DNA of 64,000 bases, taken from contig JBHGNT010000007.1 of NCBI GenBank assembly GCA_043228905.1, forward strand, positions 5,828,001 through 5,892,000, in the 5' to 3' direction. Below the pieces are notes generated by a model that saw nothing but the letters and a program-made list of their open reading frames with translations, did not search any database and was not told the origin of the DNA. A program made the translations under genes and the position numbers. This document shows positions 1 through 11,924 of this stretch, in pieces. Source of the DNA: Azolla caroliniana. Lineage: Eukaryota; Polypodiophyta. Within the stretch, counting starts at the first letter, position 1. Each line of letters begins with the position of its first letter.

Positions 1-453
1 TCCCAATCTCTCAAAAGCAGTAGCTAATGAAATTAGGATTGGATATGTATTTGTAAATGATGCAAAGTTTTTGCTATATTCAGAAGGTCAATAAAGAGCC
101 ACAATACTAGGTTTGTAATTGTTATTCAGAAATTCGACACAATGTAATGGAACGTTCTTTGTAAGGTTAATAAATAAAGAGCTATTCAACTGGATTTGCT
201 AGAAAATCATCTTTTGGCTTAATTAATGCTGCCAACCAATAGATAAGGAAGCTGCAATATTTACAAGGGGGTCACAGCTTCATTAATTATGGATGAAAAT
301 TCACCATATTCTTGTATATTTTTTTCAACATAAATGTGTGGTATGTATTTTTCTTTAGTCAACATATTATTATTGTATATTTGAGTAATCTATGACACGT
401 ATGTAAGTTTGATAATCATAGTCTAGGGAGGAGGATATAGTTATGGTCATGAG
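1..453. other. AT-rich spacer, nothing recognised
   Basis: No open frame, RNA gene or repeat that I can support. Part of it (about 350-450) weakly resembles 11815-11880, consistent with being the 3' flank of the duplicated methylesterase block. Confidence 0.4.
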
Positions 454-597
454 AAAGAAAGAAAGAAAGAAATATTAACGTCTTCTAAGGCCAAAATTGG
501 CCCACGAGACAAATGGTTTACAATGAAAAATGGGATATTTACCCATTCATCGAAATTAAAAAATAAAAATAAAAATAGAGTTTTAAGCTCAAGAGAG
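454..597 (-). mobile_element. 5'-truncated LINE 3' end (copy 1 of 3)
   Basis: Read on the minus strand, this matches the last ~140 nt of the large LINE that ends near 44680 and of the copy at 50400-50845. Shared landmarks are the A+T-rich stretch after the coding end, the segment around CCAATTTTGGCCTTAGAAGAC and a pyrimidine tail (here CTTT repeats). Only the 3' UTR survives, as expected from incomplete target-primed reverse transcription. I could not identify flanking target duplications. Confidence 0.65.
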
Positions 598-1272
598 GGA
601 GTATATAGTCTGTGTATGTAAACCAAGCTCAAGAGAGAAAGGGCATGCATTTTCCAACTCATTTTTCCCATTGGAGATGCACTGAAAGGATTGGAATGAG
701 TTGCATGGTTCTTACGCATGGTTGGTTCGAGTTGTTTCTCCGTTTTATATCCCTTTTTTAGCTGCTGCCTACACAATGAAAGGATGATTCTGGATTAGGG
801 TCATGGTGCTCAGCAATAATGCTAGACCAATTTGAATGTTGTTTATACACATTCAGCAACTTGGCCTCCACATGTTTTTCGATCTATTAATCGCGAGAAA
901 GTTAGTATATTCTTTAGGGAAGTGAGACATCTCCTCTTCCCTTCAAATGTCAATACAAATACTAACGTGAAAAGATATACTCATAAGTTACAACTATATC
1001 CCAAGCACATAATCTGATGAAGATACTGTGTTCTAATTGTTCCACATTGAGAGACAGCCATAATTTTTCTTTCTTCTATAAAAAAGCTGGAATGATACAG
1101 AGAAGAGAAGACAAATTACGGTTTGAAGCTCCCCCCCCATCATACTCTCTCAGGAAAGAGTGTTCTAGCGGCATGGGAAGACTGTGGCCAGTGTCATTGC
1201 ACTCTTTTAGATGGTCACTAACACAGGCAAAAGCCATTATTACAAATGATTTGCCCATCAAAAATATGATCA
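598..1272. other. spacer downstream of methylesterase copy 1
   Basis: No supported gene. The part from about 1226 onward is shared with 13147 onward and belongs to the duplicated methylesterase block (3' flank). Confidence 0.4.
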
Positions 1273-2286
1273 TCATTCGATTGGTTCTAGAGCAATGGAA
1301 ATGAAGACATCCACTAGATTAGAAGGATCGGAGAAGAAAGGGGAATGGTCGCTATTGGCAAGGGTAATGACTTTGTGGGGTGGGTTTTGCTCCACCATTG
1401 TAGCTTGCATGCTCGGTGGTAGGGCTTCGTCCGATTCTGCGATGATGTAGTACCGCGGAATGCTTCCATAATTTCTCTCACTCAAGTTGAGCACCTCCGA
1501 GAATGGGGAGGTCGGAGTAGGGGTCAAGCAACTCCGAGCGAGACATATGTCTTCACTTGAGGTTCGGGTGTAAAGTTTGAGGATACTCTCGGGATGAATA
1601 GACACCGACACCATTTCCTTCTTCGAACATTTGTTGTTGTCGCCATTCTCGACCTCTTCATCGTCGGTAAAATGTGGAGCTAGTGCGTTTAACCCAAGAA
1701 ATAACTCGAAGTACTATATGCATGACCAATATAACCAAAAAAACTCAATATTGGTGGTCTCAATGCCCATTTAATGTTTATAATATGTTTAACAAAACTC
1801 AATTAGAAGAAAGAATACCGGGAAGAACACGGAGCCAATGGGGAGCATGAACGCGGTGAGGAAGATGGCTCTAGAGATCTTGTGCGGAAAGAGCTCCATG
1901 GCATAGGAGATAGTGCTTCCACCCAAGCTATGGCCGACGAGGACCACCTAAAAGACATGGATTTTTTGCGCACAAACAAAGTTACTTGTCGGGATTACGA
2001 GCGACACGATAGGAATGCGAATTAAAAATACAATGGAGGGGCAATAAATCAAGGTGAATGAAGGCATTTTTACCTTGGGATCGTGGGGGGTTAGGGACGC
2101 GAGGAGTTGGGTGAGGGGGCGGACATAGTCGGCGATGGAGGTGACGGAGTGGGCGGGGACTTTGCTGATGCCATTGGAGGCGAGGTCGATGGCGGTCACG
2201 GTATGTCCGGCCATTTGAAGCAATGGGATGACCTTGTACCAGCACCATGCCCCATGGCCAAGCCCATGTACCAGAACGAAGTGCAT
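1273..2286 (-). CDS. methylesterase (MES/SABP2-like) alpha/beta hydrolase, copy 1
   Basis: Three exons on the minus strand, 2286-2074, 1947-1819 and 1713-1273, all with GT-AG borders and phase-0 junctions, give 260 residues, the usual length of this family. The start is the first Met, followed directly by HFVLVHG, the family's first strand and oxyanion loop. The nucleophile elbow GHSLGG places Ser78 at the start of exon 2, and the acid and base are Asp209 (ESDEALPP) and His237 (SDHSPFF). Family members hydrolyse methyl esters of plant hormones such as salicylate, jasmonate or auxin, or act as hydroxynitrile lyases; the substrate here cannot be told from sequence. No transit or signal peptide is visible, so it is probably cytosolic. 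Exon 3 carries an acidic insertion (residues about 130-140). Confidence 0.88.
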
Positions 2287-2451
2287 GGATGGGTCTAGTA
2301 ATAGTAGTAGTAGTATTGGTAGTGGTGTTTGTTTTATTTCTTGGATGGGAAAGGTCTAAGGCAAACAAATTTATACACGCATATTCATGGTATATACGTA
2401 TATATATACGTTTTATGCATGAATACATACGTAGTACATATACATATAGCC

Positions 2452-2453
<2 letters not shown>

Positions 2454-2506
<53 letters not shown>
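2454..2506. repeat. (GA)n microsatellite
   Basis: An uninterrupted GA run of about 53 bp, about 170 bp upstream of the methylesterase start, in its putative promoter or 5' leader. The paralogous flank near 14290-14340 has a TA-rich run instead. Confidence 0.95.
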
Positions 2507-2507
<1 letters not shown>

Positions 2508-4009
2508 CCACTGCTAGCTCTAGCTTTGTCTATGCATTGTACTTTGTGGTAGGATTATTGCTTCTCATGTTACTATGTAACTTCTTATAGTATATATCTA
2601 TCAATCAATCAATCTATATACATATAGATATATATGGATGGGATATATGTAGGGTGTGAGACCCGATCTCATACATCTTAAAGTGGTGTCCAATGGATCT
2701 TACTCCAATGTCTTAGTTATTCATGGTGTGGATGTATTGATATTATACTTTTCATTTGATTCCCTTCTCTAGCTTCCTAGAATCTAACCTCTACTTTTCC
2801 TAACAAATAAGAGAATGTCATTAGCCAAATGTACAACCAAGCTTAGTTATATTTTTGAAGTCCATGTAATGAATATAACCTTCAAAATGATTGGTAATAA
2901 TAATACAGTTAGATACTTTAACAATGATTGTCCTCATATGTTCGCAACGATTATCAATTCACAACCATACATTATAATGCACACAATCTTAGCCACATAA
3001 ACTTACTCTTTTAGATCACATTATGACATGCTATGGTCATTCTCAATGCACGTGTCACCTGATCTAACTAACTTTCTTGCTTTTATTTAAGGTTAATGCC
3101 ATTGCATCAGCATGTTTTATTTCATTTATTATATTTTTTATTTGCTACATAATATGCACGTCCATTAAAGATTGTAGGAGTTACGCTTGAACACGAGCCA
3201 ACTCATCTTTATTTAAATAATCTTTTGTTTGATTATTTTTTATGTCATTTATTGTAATCACATTTTACACTAGCATTTCATTATTGATTGTTTTTAAATT
3301 GTAGAAATTACTATCATTATTTCTGCTATTAAAATTTTAAACCATGCTCTTCCATTCTCTTCATTTATTTATTTTTAAGCATGTTTCAATTTTATTCTTA
3401 TCTGTTAGATTTATTAATTTTTATTTTTTGATTTGCTTGTTGCTTATTTCCTAGATGGATTTTCAATTGGGTTTATAGTTCTTGATATTGTGATATTAAT
3501 ATATATTACCACAATCCAGCCTAACAACACTCACGTTAAAAACGACCTTAATAATGGTCTACTTAAGGCGGTTACAACTTAGAACAAGAACAAGAAGAAC
3601 TGCCCTATAACACTCACAAAAGCTATAAAAGGATAAACTCGGAAATAGAAAAACAATTTTAGAGTATAGATCTGAAGCATTTTATATTGGGGCATATGAT
3701 GGGAATACCAACACCTCTCGCTCCCCTTCCTTTATTTTGATCCCATCAATCCAACCAAACATGATTAACACCACTTTCGTGAGTTTCGCATCCTAAATCC
3801 TAAACTCTGACTTCTACCATAGACATTTCAACCATTCCAATCATGATAAAGACCACCTAAGTTTAGTTCGCCTCACCATCTCCGATTTCTACTATAGGCA
3901 TTTCAATATCCAATTTACCAAACCTAGTCACAAAACCCCGAGATGAATCATCTAAGCTCACCTCATCACTCATTGAAATCTTGATAGCAGTTTATTACTT
4001 ATATGAGAC
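2507..4009. other. upstream flank of methylesterase copy 1 and AT-rich spacer
   Basis: To about 3345 it aligns with the flank of copy 2. From 3346 to 4009 I see no gene or repeat. The last five bases, GAGAC (4005-4009), are the left target duplication of the adjoining Copia element. Confidence 0.5.
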
Positions 4010-4214
4010 TGTTGAGAGTCGAACTCAACTTCCCATAGATAGGTTTCACACTAGCTCATGGACATGTTGGGCTAGTTTTGTAAATAGTAGAAAGGGCACT
4101 TGCCCTAGCTTAGCTGGTATATAAACCAACGCATTGTAACTTAATTATTGTTGAATGTTTTATGTTTGATGTATTTTGGTTAATATACAATTTTTTCTAT
4201 CTCTGCCTTAAGAG

Positions 4215-4246
<32 letters not shown>

Positions 4247-4260
4247 TTCCCTCTGTTGCA

Positions 4261-4352
<92 letters not shown>

Positions 4353-4421
4353 TCTCTCTCTCTCTCTCTCTCAATCTTCTTCCGCTGCATTGCAATCACT
4401 CTTGCCTCCCATTTTGTTACA
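4010..4421 (+). repeat. 5' LTR of Copia element
   Basis: 412 bp. It has a TATA-like TATATAAACC near 4121 and then a compound CT/CA/CT microsatellite (about 4213-4372) before the end GTTACA. The 3' LTR is shorter only because the microsatellite is shorter; the rest differs at few positions. Confidence 0.93.
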
Positions 4422-4433
4422 TGGTAGCAGAGG
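4422..4433 (+). promoter_or_regulatory. Copia primer-binding site
   Basis: TGGTAGCAGAGG directly abuts the 5' LTR. It matches the usual Copia site complementary to initiator Met-tRNA (TGGTATCAGAGC) apart from substitutions at positions 6 and 12. Confidence 0.85.
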
Positions 4434-4522
4434 GTGTGGTTACTTGATTAAGCCTATTCGACTGTGTTGTGCTGCGTGCCGACGATCAACAGAACTGGCC
4501 CATCAACAGAGAAGAAATCACC

Positions 4523-5361
4523 ATGAATACTCAAATGGGAAACACTCTTCCTACCGAGAAGCTCGACAGAACGAACTTTGCATCTTGGGAATACAAGATG
4601 CATCAATACCTTGTCGGACAAGGCTACTGGAGCTACATCGAAGGAGTTCACGAATCACAACCCAACCCAACACACATCGACTATCCCGCTTGGGAGCAGG
4701 CTGCAAGCCGTGTGTTGTATTGCCTTGCATCATGCATTCATGATCATATGCTTGGCTATATTCGAGAGGCTAAAACGCCGAAGCGGGCATGGGAAAACCT
4801 CAAGAAGATTTTCGCAGCCAATATGGCCGCACAAAAGCTCCAACTTCGACAAGAGCTAAACAATCTTCAACTACACCTTAAAGATCAAGGAGTTGTGTGA
4901 TGCCCTTGGATCGATCAATGTTAGCATTGACGACGAAGAAATGGTACAGATATGCCTCGATGGCTTGGCACCGCGATTTGGCGCAATAAGATCGGCCGTT
5001 CTCGCGAGAGAGAATCCTCCCTTCTTTTTGGATCTCCAATCATTGTTGCTAGTTGAAGAGAATCATGTGCGTCAAAGGAACAACGCACATGACGGAAAAA
5101 TGCTATATTCAAACTTAGATGGAGGAAGGAGACAAAGCCGCGGAAGGAGAGGTTGATTTGGCCAAGGCCGACACAACCAAGAGCATAACTCCCACCAATG
5201 GCAAGCGGACAGAAACGATCCCAGAGAATTCGACGGAAGGGGGAGTCATCACGCCGGACCAAGCAACTGTAGGAACCCGGTTGAGTGCGGGTACTGTGGG
5301 AAACCCAGCGACCACGAAGAGGAGTGTCGAAAGAAGAAGCGTGAGCAAGGCTGACAACTAA
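4523..5361 (+). pseudogene. Copia gag, frameshifted
   Basis: It starts at a Met followed by a UBN2-type capsid domain (LDRTNFASWEYKMHQYL at the start). A single-base insertion near 4880 breaks the frame, and capsid sequence continues in another frame from about 4890 to 5155. A third frame carries the nucleocapsid zinc knuckle C-x2-C-x4-H-x4-C near 5291-5330 (CGYCGKPSDHEEEC). Translation of an intact Gag is not possible as it stands. Confidence 0.85.
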
Positions 5362-5393
5362 CAAATTACGCCACGAACTCCGACTACGGCGGA

Positions 5394-8300
5394 ATGTTCA
5401 TAATGAAGCACGAAGTGCACTCAATGTCCGCACTTGCGTCAATTACCGATTCCACTCCGAATAGCGTATGGTTTGTCGATTTGGGAGCATCCAATCACAT
5501 GACGTCCCATGAAGATTGGTTTCAGGAACTACGGAAGCCCGAACGTCCCGGATATGTCGAAACAGGAGATGACACGACTCACCCAATACACCATATCGGG
5601 AATGTCCCAATCGGAAATGACGGCAAACAAATCTACCTCAAGAACGTGCTGCATGTCTCCACTATTACGAAAAACCTGGTCTCGATTGGCCAGATTATCG
5701 AACAAGGAATGCAAGTACGCTTCAATAATGATGGGTGCTTCATCGAAAAAGGTGATCAAGTCATAACTCATGACCGTCGTGAAGGCCGTATGTTCATCCC
5801 CGAATTGAGCGAGGTAAAGTTGACCATGTTTGCAAAGGGCCAGAAAGTCAAAACCGACTTGAAATTGTGGCACAAGAGAATCGGCCGCATCAATCTCCAA
5901 AAGCTCCAGAACATGCAATCGAAATGAGTCGTAATTGGACTCCCGAACTTTACAACGAAGGAGATTATAAGCGTATGCGAAGCATGTCAGTTCGGAAAGC
6001 AACGCCGTCACCGATTCCCTAAAGAACGGAATGTGGGCAAAGGAATCCTGGATGTCGTACATTCAAATGTGTGGGGACCAACCCAGACAACAACATTTGG
6101 CGGATGCCGATACTATGTAACGTTCATTGACGACTTTTCCAAGAACACCTAGATCTATCCGATGAAGCAGAAGAGTGAAGTGTTCAGGCACTTCTAGACA
6201 TTCAAAGCCGAAGTCGAAAAAACTAGGGGCCGACATGTACGTTATCTTTGATCAGATGGAGCCAAAGAATATTTTTCGGGTGAATTTATGGCGTATCTCC
6301 AAAAAGAAGGAATGCGATGAGAGTTTTCGTGTCGACACACGCCTCAGCAAAACGGCGTAGTAGAGCATAAAAATAGCCATGTAGTAGAAGTCGCACGAGC
6401 CATGATGAACGAGAAGAACCTGCCGAAATCATATTGGGCAGAAGTGGTAAATACGACCATATATCTCATGAACAGGTGCACAACCTCAGGAATACACGAT
6501 ATAACTCCGCATGAGAAATTCTTCGGAAAGAAGCCGGACTTGTAACATGTCCGCATTTTCGGTTTTATCGCCTACGTACATATTCCCGACAATACGTAGC
6601 AAAAGCTTGACCCAAAGTCGGAGAAATTTATCCTCGTGGGATACTCACTCGAACATAAGGGTAACAAATGCTACAACCCAGCTACCCGTAAGGTTCGAAC
6701 AAGTCGAAACGTAGTCTTCGACGAATACGCATCCTGGTACGCACCAGAGAATACTTCGACTCCAACCCTGCTCGACGCGGATGACACTGAAATAGAAATA
6801 GAAGCTGAGGATTGGCTCACACAGATGTTAGAAGACAACCCAATTACGACACGGTTGAGTGGGCCATTAGAGCCGTCGAGAGATGGAAGCACATCTCGGC
6901 TGAGTCCGAAGTTGGACAAAGGGAAGGCGAAAATGCCGGAATATGAAGATCAGGAAGAGACCGAGATGCTTCGCTGTCTTGACAGTGAACTTTAAGATCT
7001 CGACATCCGCATAGATGGAGCGAAGAAAGCCATAATCCCCACGGATCGAGAGCTACACCGATCCACACGTGAAAAGAACCCCGCAAACCACTACGGCTAC
7101 GATGAGTACATGGTGTATCGCTACGCTTTTATGATGAAAGTAGCACCAGTACAGAAACCGGAAACGCTTTCCGAAACCGCAAAGGATCCGGGATGGGTCG
7201 ACGGGATGAACGAGGAGATGAACGCTTTATGCAAAAACGAGACATGGGATCTTGTTCCTCTCCCCCGAACAAGAAAGCGATTGGCTGCAGATGGATATAC
7301 AAAGTAAAATACAATGCCGACGGATCCATAAACCGCTTCAAAGCACGACTCGTTGCGAAAGGCTACGCGCAAACGCATGGCATAGACTACAAAGAAACCT
7401 TTGCCCCGGTGGCAAAGATGACAGCTGTACGGATAGTAATTGCACTCGTCGCAGCGAAGGGATGGCACCTCCACTAGAAGGACGTGAAAAATGCCTTCCT
7501 CCAAGGAGATTTAGGAGAAGCGGTGTACATGATACAACCACCCGGATTCGAATCGCGTAAACATCCGCACGCCGTATGCCGACTCAAGAAGCCACTCTAC
7601 AGCCTCAAACAAGCACCGCGTGCTTGGCATTCGAAGATCACGTAGTATCTTCAGCAAGTCGGATTTTGGATGTCAAAATCCGATACTTCTCTGTACATCC
7701 GAAATGAGTCGGATAGCCCGATCATCATCATCCTATACGTGGATGACTTGGTCATCGGAGGAATGGATCTCGCCGAGATCAACAAAGTCAAAACACTTCT
7801 CTCCGGCGTATTCGTAATGAAAGACCTACACGAACTCCATTACTGGCTAGGCATTCAAGTAATTCGGACACTAGTCAGGATAATGATCTCACAACGGCAC
7901 TATGTCCTCAACTTACTCTACAAGTTGGGAATGAACAAGTGCAAGCCTGTGTCTACTCCTCTCGATCGTAACCTAAAGATTGATGCCAATTCCGGAACTG
8001 CTGAGAGTGAGCCGTCTCAGTATCAACAACTGATTGGTAGTTTGATCTATCTAACCATTACGCGACCCGACCTCAGTTATTCGGCCGGCCTACTTAGCCA
8101 ATTCATCCAAAATCCGCGAAACCTTCACTTTGATTGTGCTAACAGGATATTATGGTATGTCAGTACGACAATGGCTTACGACATCATGTATAAGTCGAAC
8201 ACAACTATTCGACTCGAAGGGTACACCGACGCGGACTGGGCAAGCTATAAAACGGATAGACGATCCACTTCCGGATTTGTCTTCTCCCTTGGCAGTGGAA

Positions 8301-8698
8301 CAATCTCTTGGAGCAGCAAGAAACAACCGATAGTCGCAATGTCGAGCACGGAAGCCGAATATAGGGGCGCATCAATCGCCGCATGCGAAGCTTTATGGCT
8401 TAAATGCATACTAAAGGATCTGGGTGTTCCCATCAAGGATCCAATTCGTCTCTACTGCGAACACATGAGCAGTATCTAGCTGGCGCGGAACCCCGTATTC
8501 CACACGCGGACTAAACATATCGAAGTGCATTACCACTTCATCCGCGAGTGCGTACAGGCTGACGAGTTCGATATACAACATACTAGTACACACCTCCAAG
8601 TTGTTGATATATTTACGAAGGCCTTAGGAGTCGACAAGCTCGGGCAATTTGCATCGGACCTTGGTCTCACGATATCTACATTGCCAAACTTGAGGGGG
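5394..8698 (+). pseudogene. Copia pol (protease-integrase-RT-RNase H), broken
   Basis: In order: protease (5470-5510), where the active-site triplet reads D-L-G-A instead of D-S/T-G-A; the GAG-pre-integrase zinc region (LWHKRIGRINLQKL, about 5865-5905); integrase (about 5970-6560); reverse transcriptase, beginning in several frames around 7110-7480, with the YVDD motif at 7736-7747; and RNase H with TDADWA (about 8226) and the STEAEYRG motif (about 8345). In-frame stops include TAG at about 6151, 7477 and 8477, in places where Copia proteins usually have Trp or Gln. I see no sign that any part is expressed. Confidence 0.9.
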
Positions 8699-8843
8699 AG
8701 TACAGGTACAGGCGACACAGAAGCAATATGCAACGATACACAACACATACGCAATTGATCAAGTACGCGAGTATGCAACACAGCTGACTAGACAAGTCGA
8801 AGTACGCACTGAACAACCTTCTCGTCAGATAGAAGTTGTGTTC

Positions 8844-8850
8844 AAAGGGG
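8844..8850 (+). promoter_or_regulatory. Copia polypurine tract
   Basis: AAAGGGG two bases before the 3' LTR start. A second, more classical purine run (GAGGGGGAG) lies about 155 bp upstream, near 8691. Confidence 0.6.
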
Positions 8851-8852
8851 TG

Positions 8853-9092
8853 TGTTGAGAGTCGAACTCAACTTCCCATAGATAGGTTTCACACTAGCTC
8901 ATGGACATGTTGGGCTAGTTTTGTAAATAGTAGAAAAGGGCACTTGCCCTAGCTTAGTTGGTATATAAACCAACGCATTGTAACTTAGTTACTGTTGGAT
9001 GTTTTATGTTTGATGTATTTTGGTTAACATACAGTTTTTTCTATCTCTGCCTTAAGAGCTCTCTCTCTCTCTTTCTCTCTCTCCCTCTGTTG

Positions 9093-9175
<83 letters not shown>

Positions 9176-9221
9176 CTTCTTCCGTTGCATTGCAATCACT
9201 CTTGCCTCCCATTCCGTTACA
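8853..9221 (+). repeat. 3' LTR of Copia element
   Basis: 369 bp, the partner of 4010-4421, with the same termini. Its CT/CA/CT microsatellite is shorter (about 9057-9171). The following GAGAC is the right target duplication. Confidence 0.93.
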
Positions 9222-9234
9222 GAGACAAAGATTA

Positions 9235-9712
9235 TGTTGTGTAAAATTATTCAAAGAAAACAACAAAATACAAAACAAAAACTATGCAGGATACACCACA
9301 AATTTTAACGTGGAAAACCCTGAAGGAGGTAAAAAACACGAGACCTAGTCTAGAAATAAGTCACTATCAACATAAAACGTGTACACTAAACTAAACAAGT
9401 TAGAGTAGGTCTGGAATGTGGCTTGTGATGGAGGCGGTGATGTCTGAAATGTCGGCATTCAATGATGTACACAAGAGCGCTAATGGAGCATGCCAAGGAG
9501 AAGAGTATAAGTTCTATGAAATCTGTTTTTCTTTCTACAACAGAAAAAAATGCCCATTCTCCTCTTTATCTCACTTTCAATAGCGAGAATAGATGTGTAA
9601 ATACATCTAACGGTGACCCCTTTTCACACTGTATTTCAAAATAAAAAGATTTGGTGTCCAAGGGCCCATTTTCACATTAAAATAGTGGCCAGAAATGCTA
9701 GCAATCTCCCCC
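9235..9712 (-). mobile_element. possible Copia LTR remnant with adjacent polypurine tract
   Basis: It contains TTTAACGTGGAAAACCC, a stretch also found in the LTR of the other Copia element here (near 32790 and 42686). It ends in GCA followed by ATCTCCCCCTCT, which on the minus strand reads as a polypurine tract in front of an LTR. The element interior beyond 9712 is not recognisable. It could also be a solo fragment brought in with the older Copia family. Confidence 0.4.
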
Positions 9713-10600
9713 TCTAGCTACATAAGGAGAAGATTTCATTGAGCAACTTCGTTTTTGTTCAATCCAACAAGCTTGACACATTGGTTAGTATCGTTGGTAC
9801 ACCATTGATTAACGTGAAGGTTTTCATTATAGCCAACTGCTTAAAATGCCAATTTCCTAAATTGAGAGGTAAATTTGTGGTTAACTTGCCAATGTATAAA
9901 TATTCCAAAGTGAATGTATGTATTTGTGACCACCCCTAACAGTGTTGGCATGGTGCCCATTTTAATGTGGGAAGTGTTCGGTGTCATGTATATGTTCGTG
10001 GAGACTTTGATGAGGGTGTCTTGATCTGAGGTTGATGGTTGTGGTAGTTTTGGGTTCTAGTTTTTCATTCAAGCACGTGTGGTTTTGGCATGGTCGTGGT
10101 GTACTCAATCCATCACAGAAGTATAGTGTATTTTGGCATCTATTTTAGCATTAAATTGACCAACTTATTTGTTGGGCATGTATCAACGATTGTATGTTAA
10201 ATTGAACTAGTTGTACAATCCCAACCAATCTATACTCTATATGTTATTACTCGAGGCAATGTTGGGATCTAGGATTGTGTATGGTTGTTGAATCGCTTCT
10301 GAGCTTTGTTGCCAAGTACTTGAATCCACATGAAAGCATATGTGCTCACTTAGAACTTACTCATTTCTACACATTCCAATGCATTGCATTACACCATCCT
10401 AGGATTCCAATTGGTCAAGAAAGCTTGGGTGGTTGATTTGAAAAACCATTGAACAAGAAAAGGACCTCTCTCGTTTAGTATATATTTAGTATATAACATT
10501 TTGTAACTCTCTTATTGGATGCAAATAATGCTATCATGCATAGTATGAACCATACGTACCATACGTGCAAGAATGTTTCAATCATTCGCGTAAGAAAAAC
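9713..10600. other. spacer, no gene recognised
   Basis: AT-rich sequence. It may contain decayed interior of the LTR element at 9235-9712, but I found no conserved motif. Confidence 0.3.
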
Positions 10601-10611
10601 TCCCTCAAAGA

Positions 10612-10652
<41 letters not shown>

Positions 10653-10908
10653 CCAAAAAAAGATACTACATTAGTATTAGAAAACCGCCATAAGGCTAAA
10701 CATACAAGCTATACCGATCCCCTATATTTATCTAAAGTCTAACCATTGGCTTGAATAAACACTTTGGTGTTGAGTAGAACCACTCCACCTTACCAAAATA
10801 CCGTCTATAAAATATACCTATGTCCCAAATGGCATGAAACTCCACCCGCCTAAGCTCCGCTTGATGCGTATTACCTTTTATACCATCCAAAATCCCTCAA
10901 AGAATGAT
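10601..10908 (-). mobile_element. SINE-like retroposon with 16-bp target duplication
   Basis: The direct repeat TCCCTCAAAGAATGAT is present exactly at 10601-10616 and 10893-10908. Between them lie 276 bp which on the minus strand form about 240 nt followed by a run of about 36 A. This is the signature of LINE-mediated retroposition of a short RNA. Internally (minus strand) there is an A-box-like GAGCTTAGGCGGG and, about 65 nt later, a B-box-like GGTTCTACTC, consistent with a tRNA-derived promoter, though the spacing is longer than in most SINEs. No open frame. It could instead be a truncated processed pseudogene. Confidence 0.75.
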
Positions 10909-11924
10909 AAATACCATACTTTTGGATTAACTATTTATTATGAGGTAAATAAGCCTAAAAAATGGAAAAAAAACAAAAAGAAAACATTAAAAAAATGGGA
11001 AAAAAAACACACAAGAATGTTTGAATGTCATGTTTTATCATGTGCCCTTTCCTTTTCTTCTGAGCATGGACTTGTCCTTATCCCTTTCATGGGCACTTGG
11101 TTTAAGCAAAGTGTTTCTTCAAGCTATATCCATTATTATCGCACGCTTCATTGTCATCACTTACAATTGGTAAATCATCTTTTCCTGTGTATTGGATTTG
11201 GAAGATTTTGAACCCTTCAAAAACTTTGTTGTTAGGGGCTTAGCTCTTTCTATTTCAATTGTCAACTATGTTTTGTTATTCTATTCTTTTTGTTCTTCCT
11301 TTTAGTGGTCACTTTGATGTGACATTTAACCTATAGTAAAACTTGACTTTTTAGTGCTTTCTTCCCTTGGTAAACTCCATATCACGATAACTAAATGATC
11401 TCAAATCTAAAATTTAGAAAACAAGAAAAGACTTCAAATTATAATAAGCGTTAACATTACTGTATAACTAAAGTAGATTAATTTACTAACCTTCAGGGTC
11501 AATATGATCTATTAGAGAAGAGGAAAAATACGTCAACTTCTCAACATTGTTGAGTTGTTGTCAATAATGCATAATGAAGACATAATCAAGATAGTCATGC
11601 GAACAATTAGAACCATTCAATTAGTTCTCATGGCCATTTTACGCTTCATCGGCCCCACTTTATCATTGATCAAAATTATAAGTAAGTGATGCCTAGTTGT
11701 TTTTTTTTTTTGTGAGGGAAACTTCATCATGTGCATTGCATATAACCTGTTATATGCCCACGGAAAAAATCTCCTTGTGTATGAAAGAGAATGTGCCATT
11801 TATACATTTGTCTATATGCATGTATGTACATAATCTGTGACATTTATGTACATTTGATAATCAAAGTGTAGGGCCAAAATTAGAAAGTATGGTATATGAA
11901 GAGATCGATGAAGCCTTTTACTTC
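10909..11924. other. AT-rich spacer
   Basis: No supported gene. Around 11815-11880 it weakly matches 350-450, suggesting the duplicated methylesterase block once extended this far. Confidence 0.35.

Larger units (their letters stand above)
1226..3345 (-). repeat. duplicated block, copy A (methylesterase plus flanks)
   Basis: The sequence from about 1226 to 3345 is collinear with 13147-15410. Coding exons are nearly identical; the 5' flank remains alignable but with many substitutions and indels up to the A/T-rich stretch ending near AAATTTTAAA. The two copies lie about 12 kb apart in the same orientation, so this is a direct duplication. The Copia element at 4010-9221 and the small retroposon at 10601 now lie between them. 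Confidence 0.8.
4010..9221 (+). mobile_element. Ty1/Copia LTR retrotransposon, decayed
   Basis: A complete 5.2-kb element: 5' LTR, initiator-Met-tRNA-type primer site, gag, protease, integrase, reverse transcriptase, RNase H, polypurine tract and 3' LTR. The domain order (integrase before reverse transcriptase) defines Copia. It is flanked by the perfect 5-bp duplication GAGAC at 4005-4009 and 9222-9226. The two LTRs begin TGTTGAGAG and end GTTACA. Both open frames are broken by stops and frameshifts, so it is not autonomous. Confidence 0.95.

Noticed and set aside
447-776. 109-codon minus-strand frame
   Set aside because: It overlaps the LINE 3' UTR remnant and has no family resemblance.
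4162-4743. 193-codon open frame across the 5' LTR and gag start
   Set aside because: It is created by CT/CA microsatellites (poly-TH, poly-SL) and overlaps the primer site and gag in another frame.
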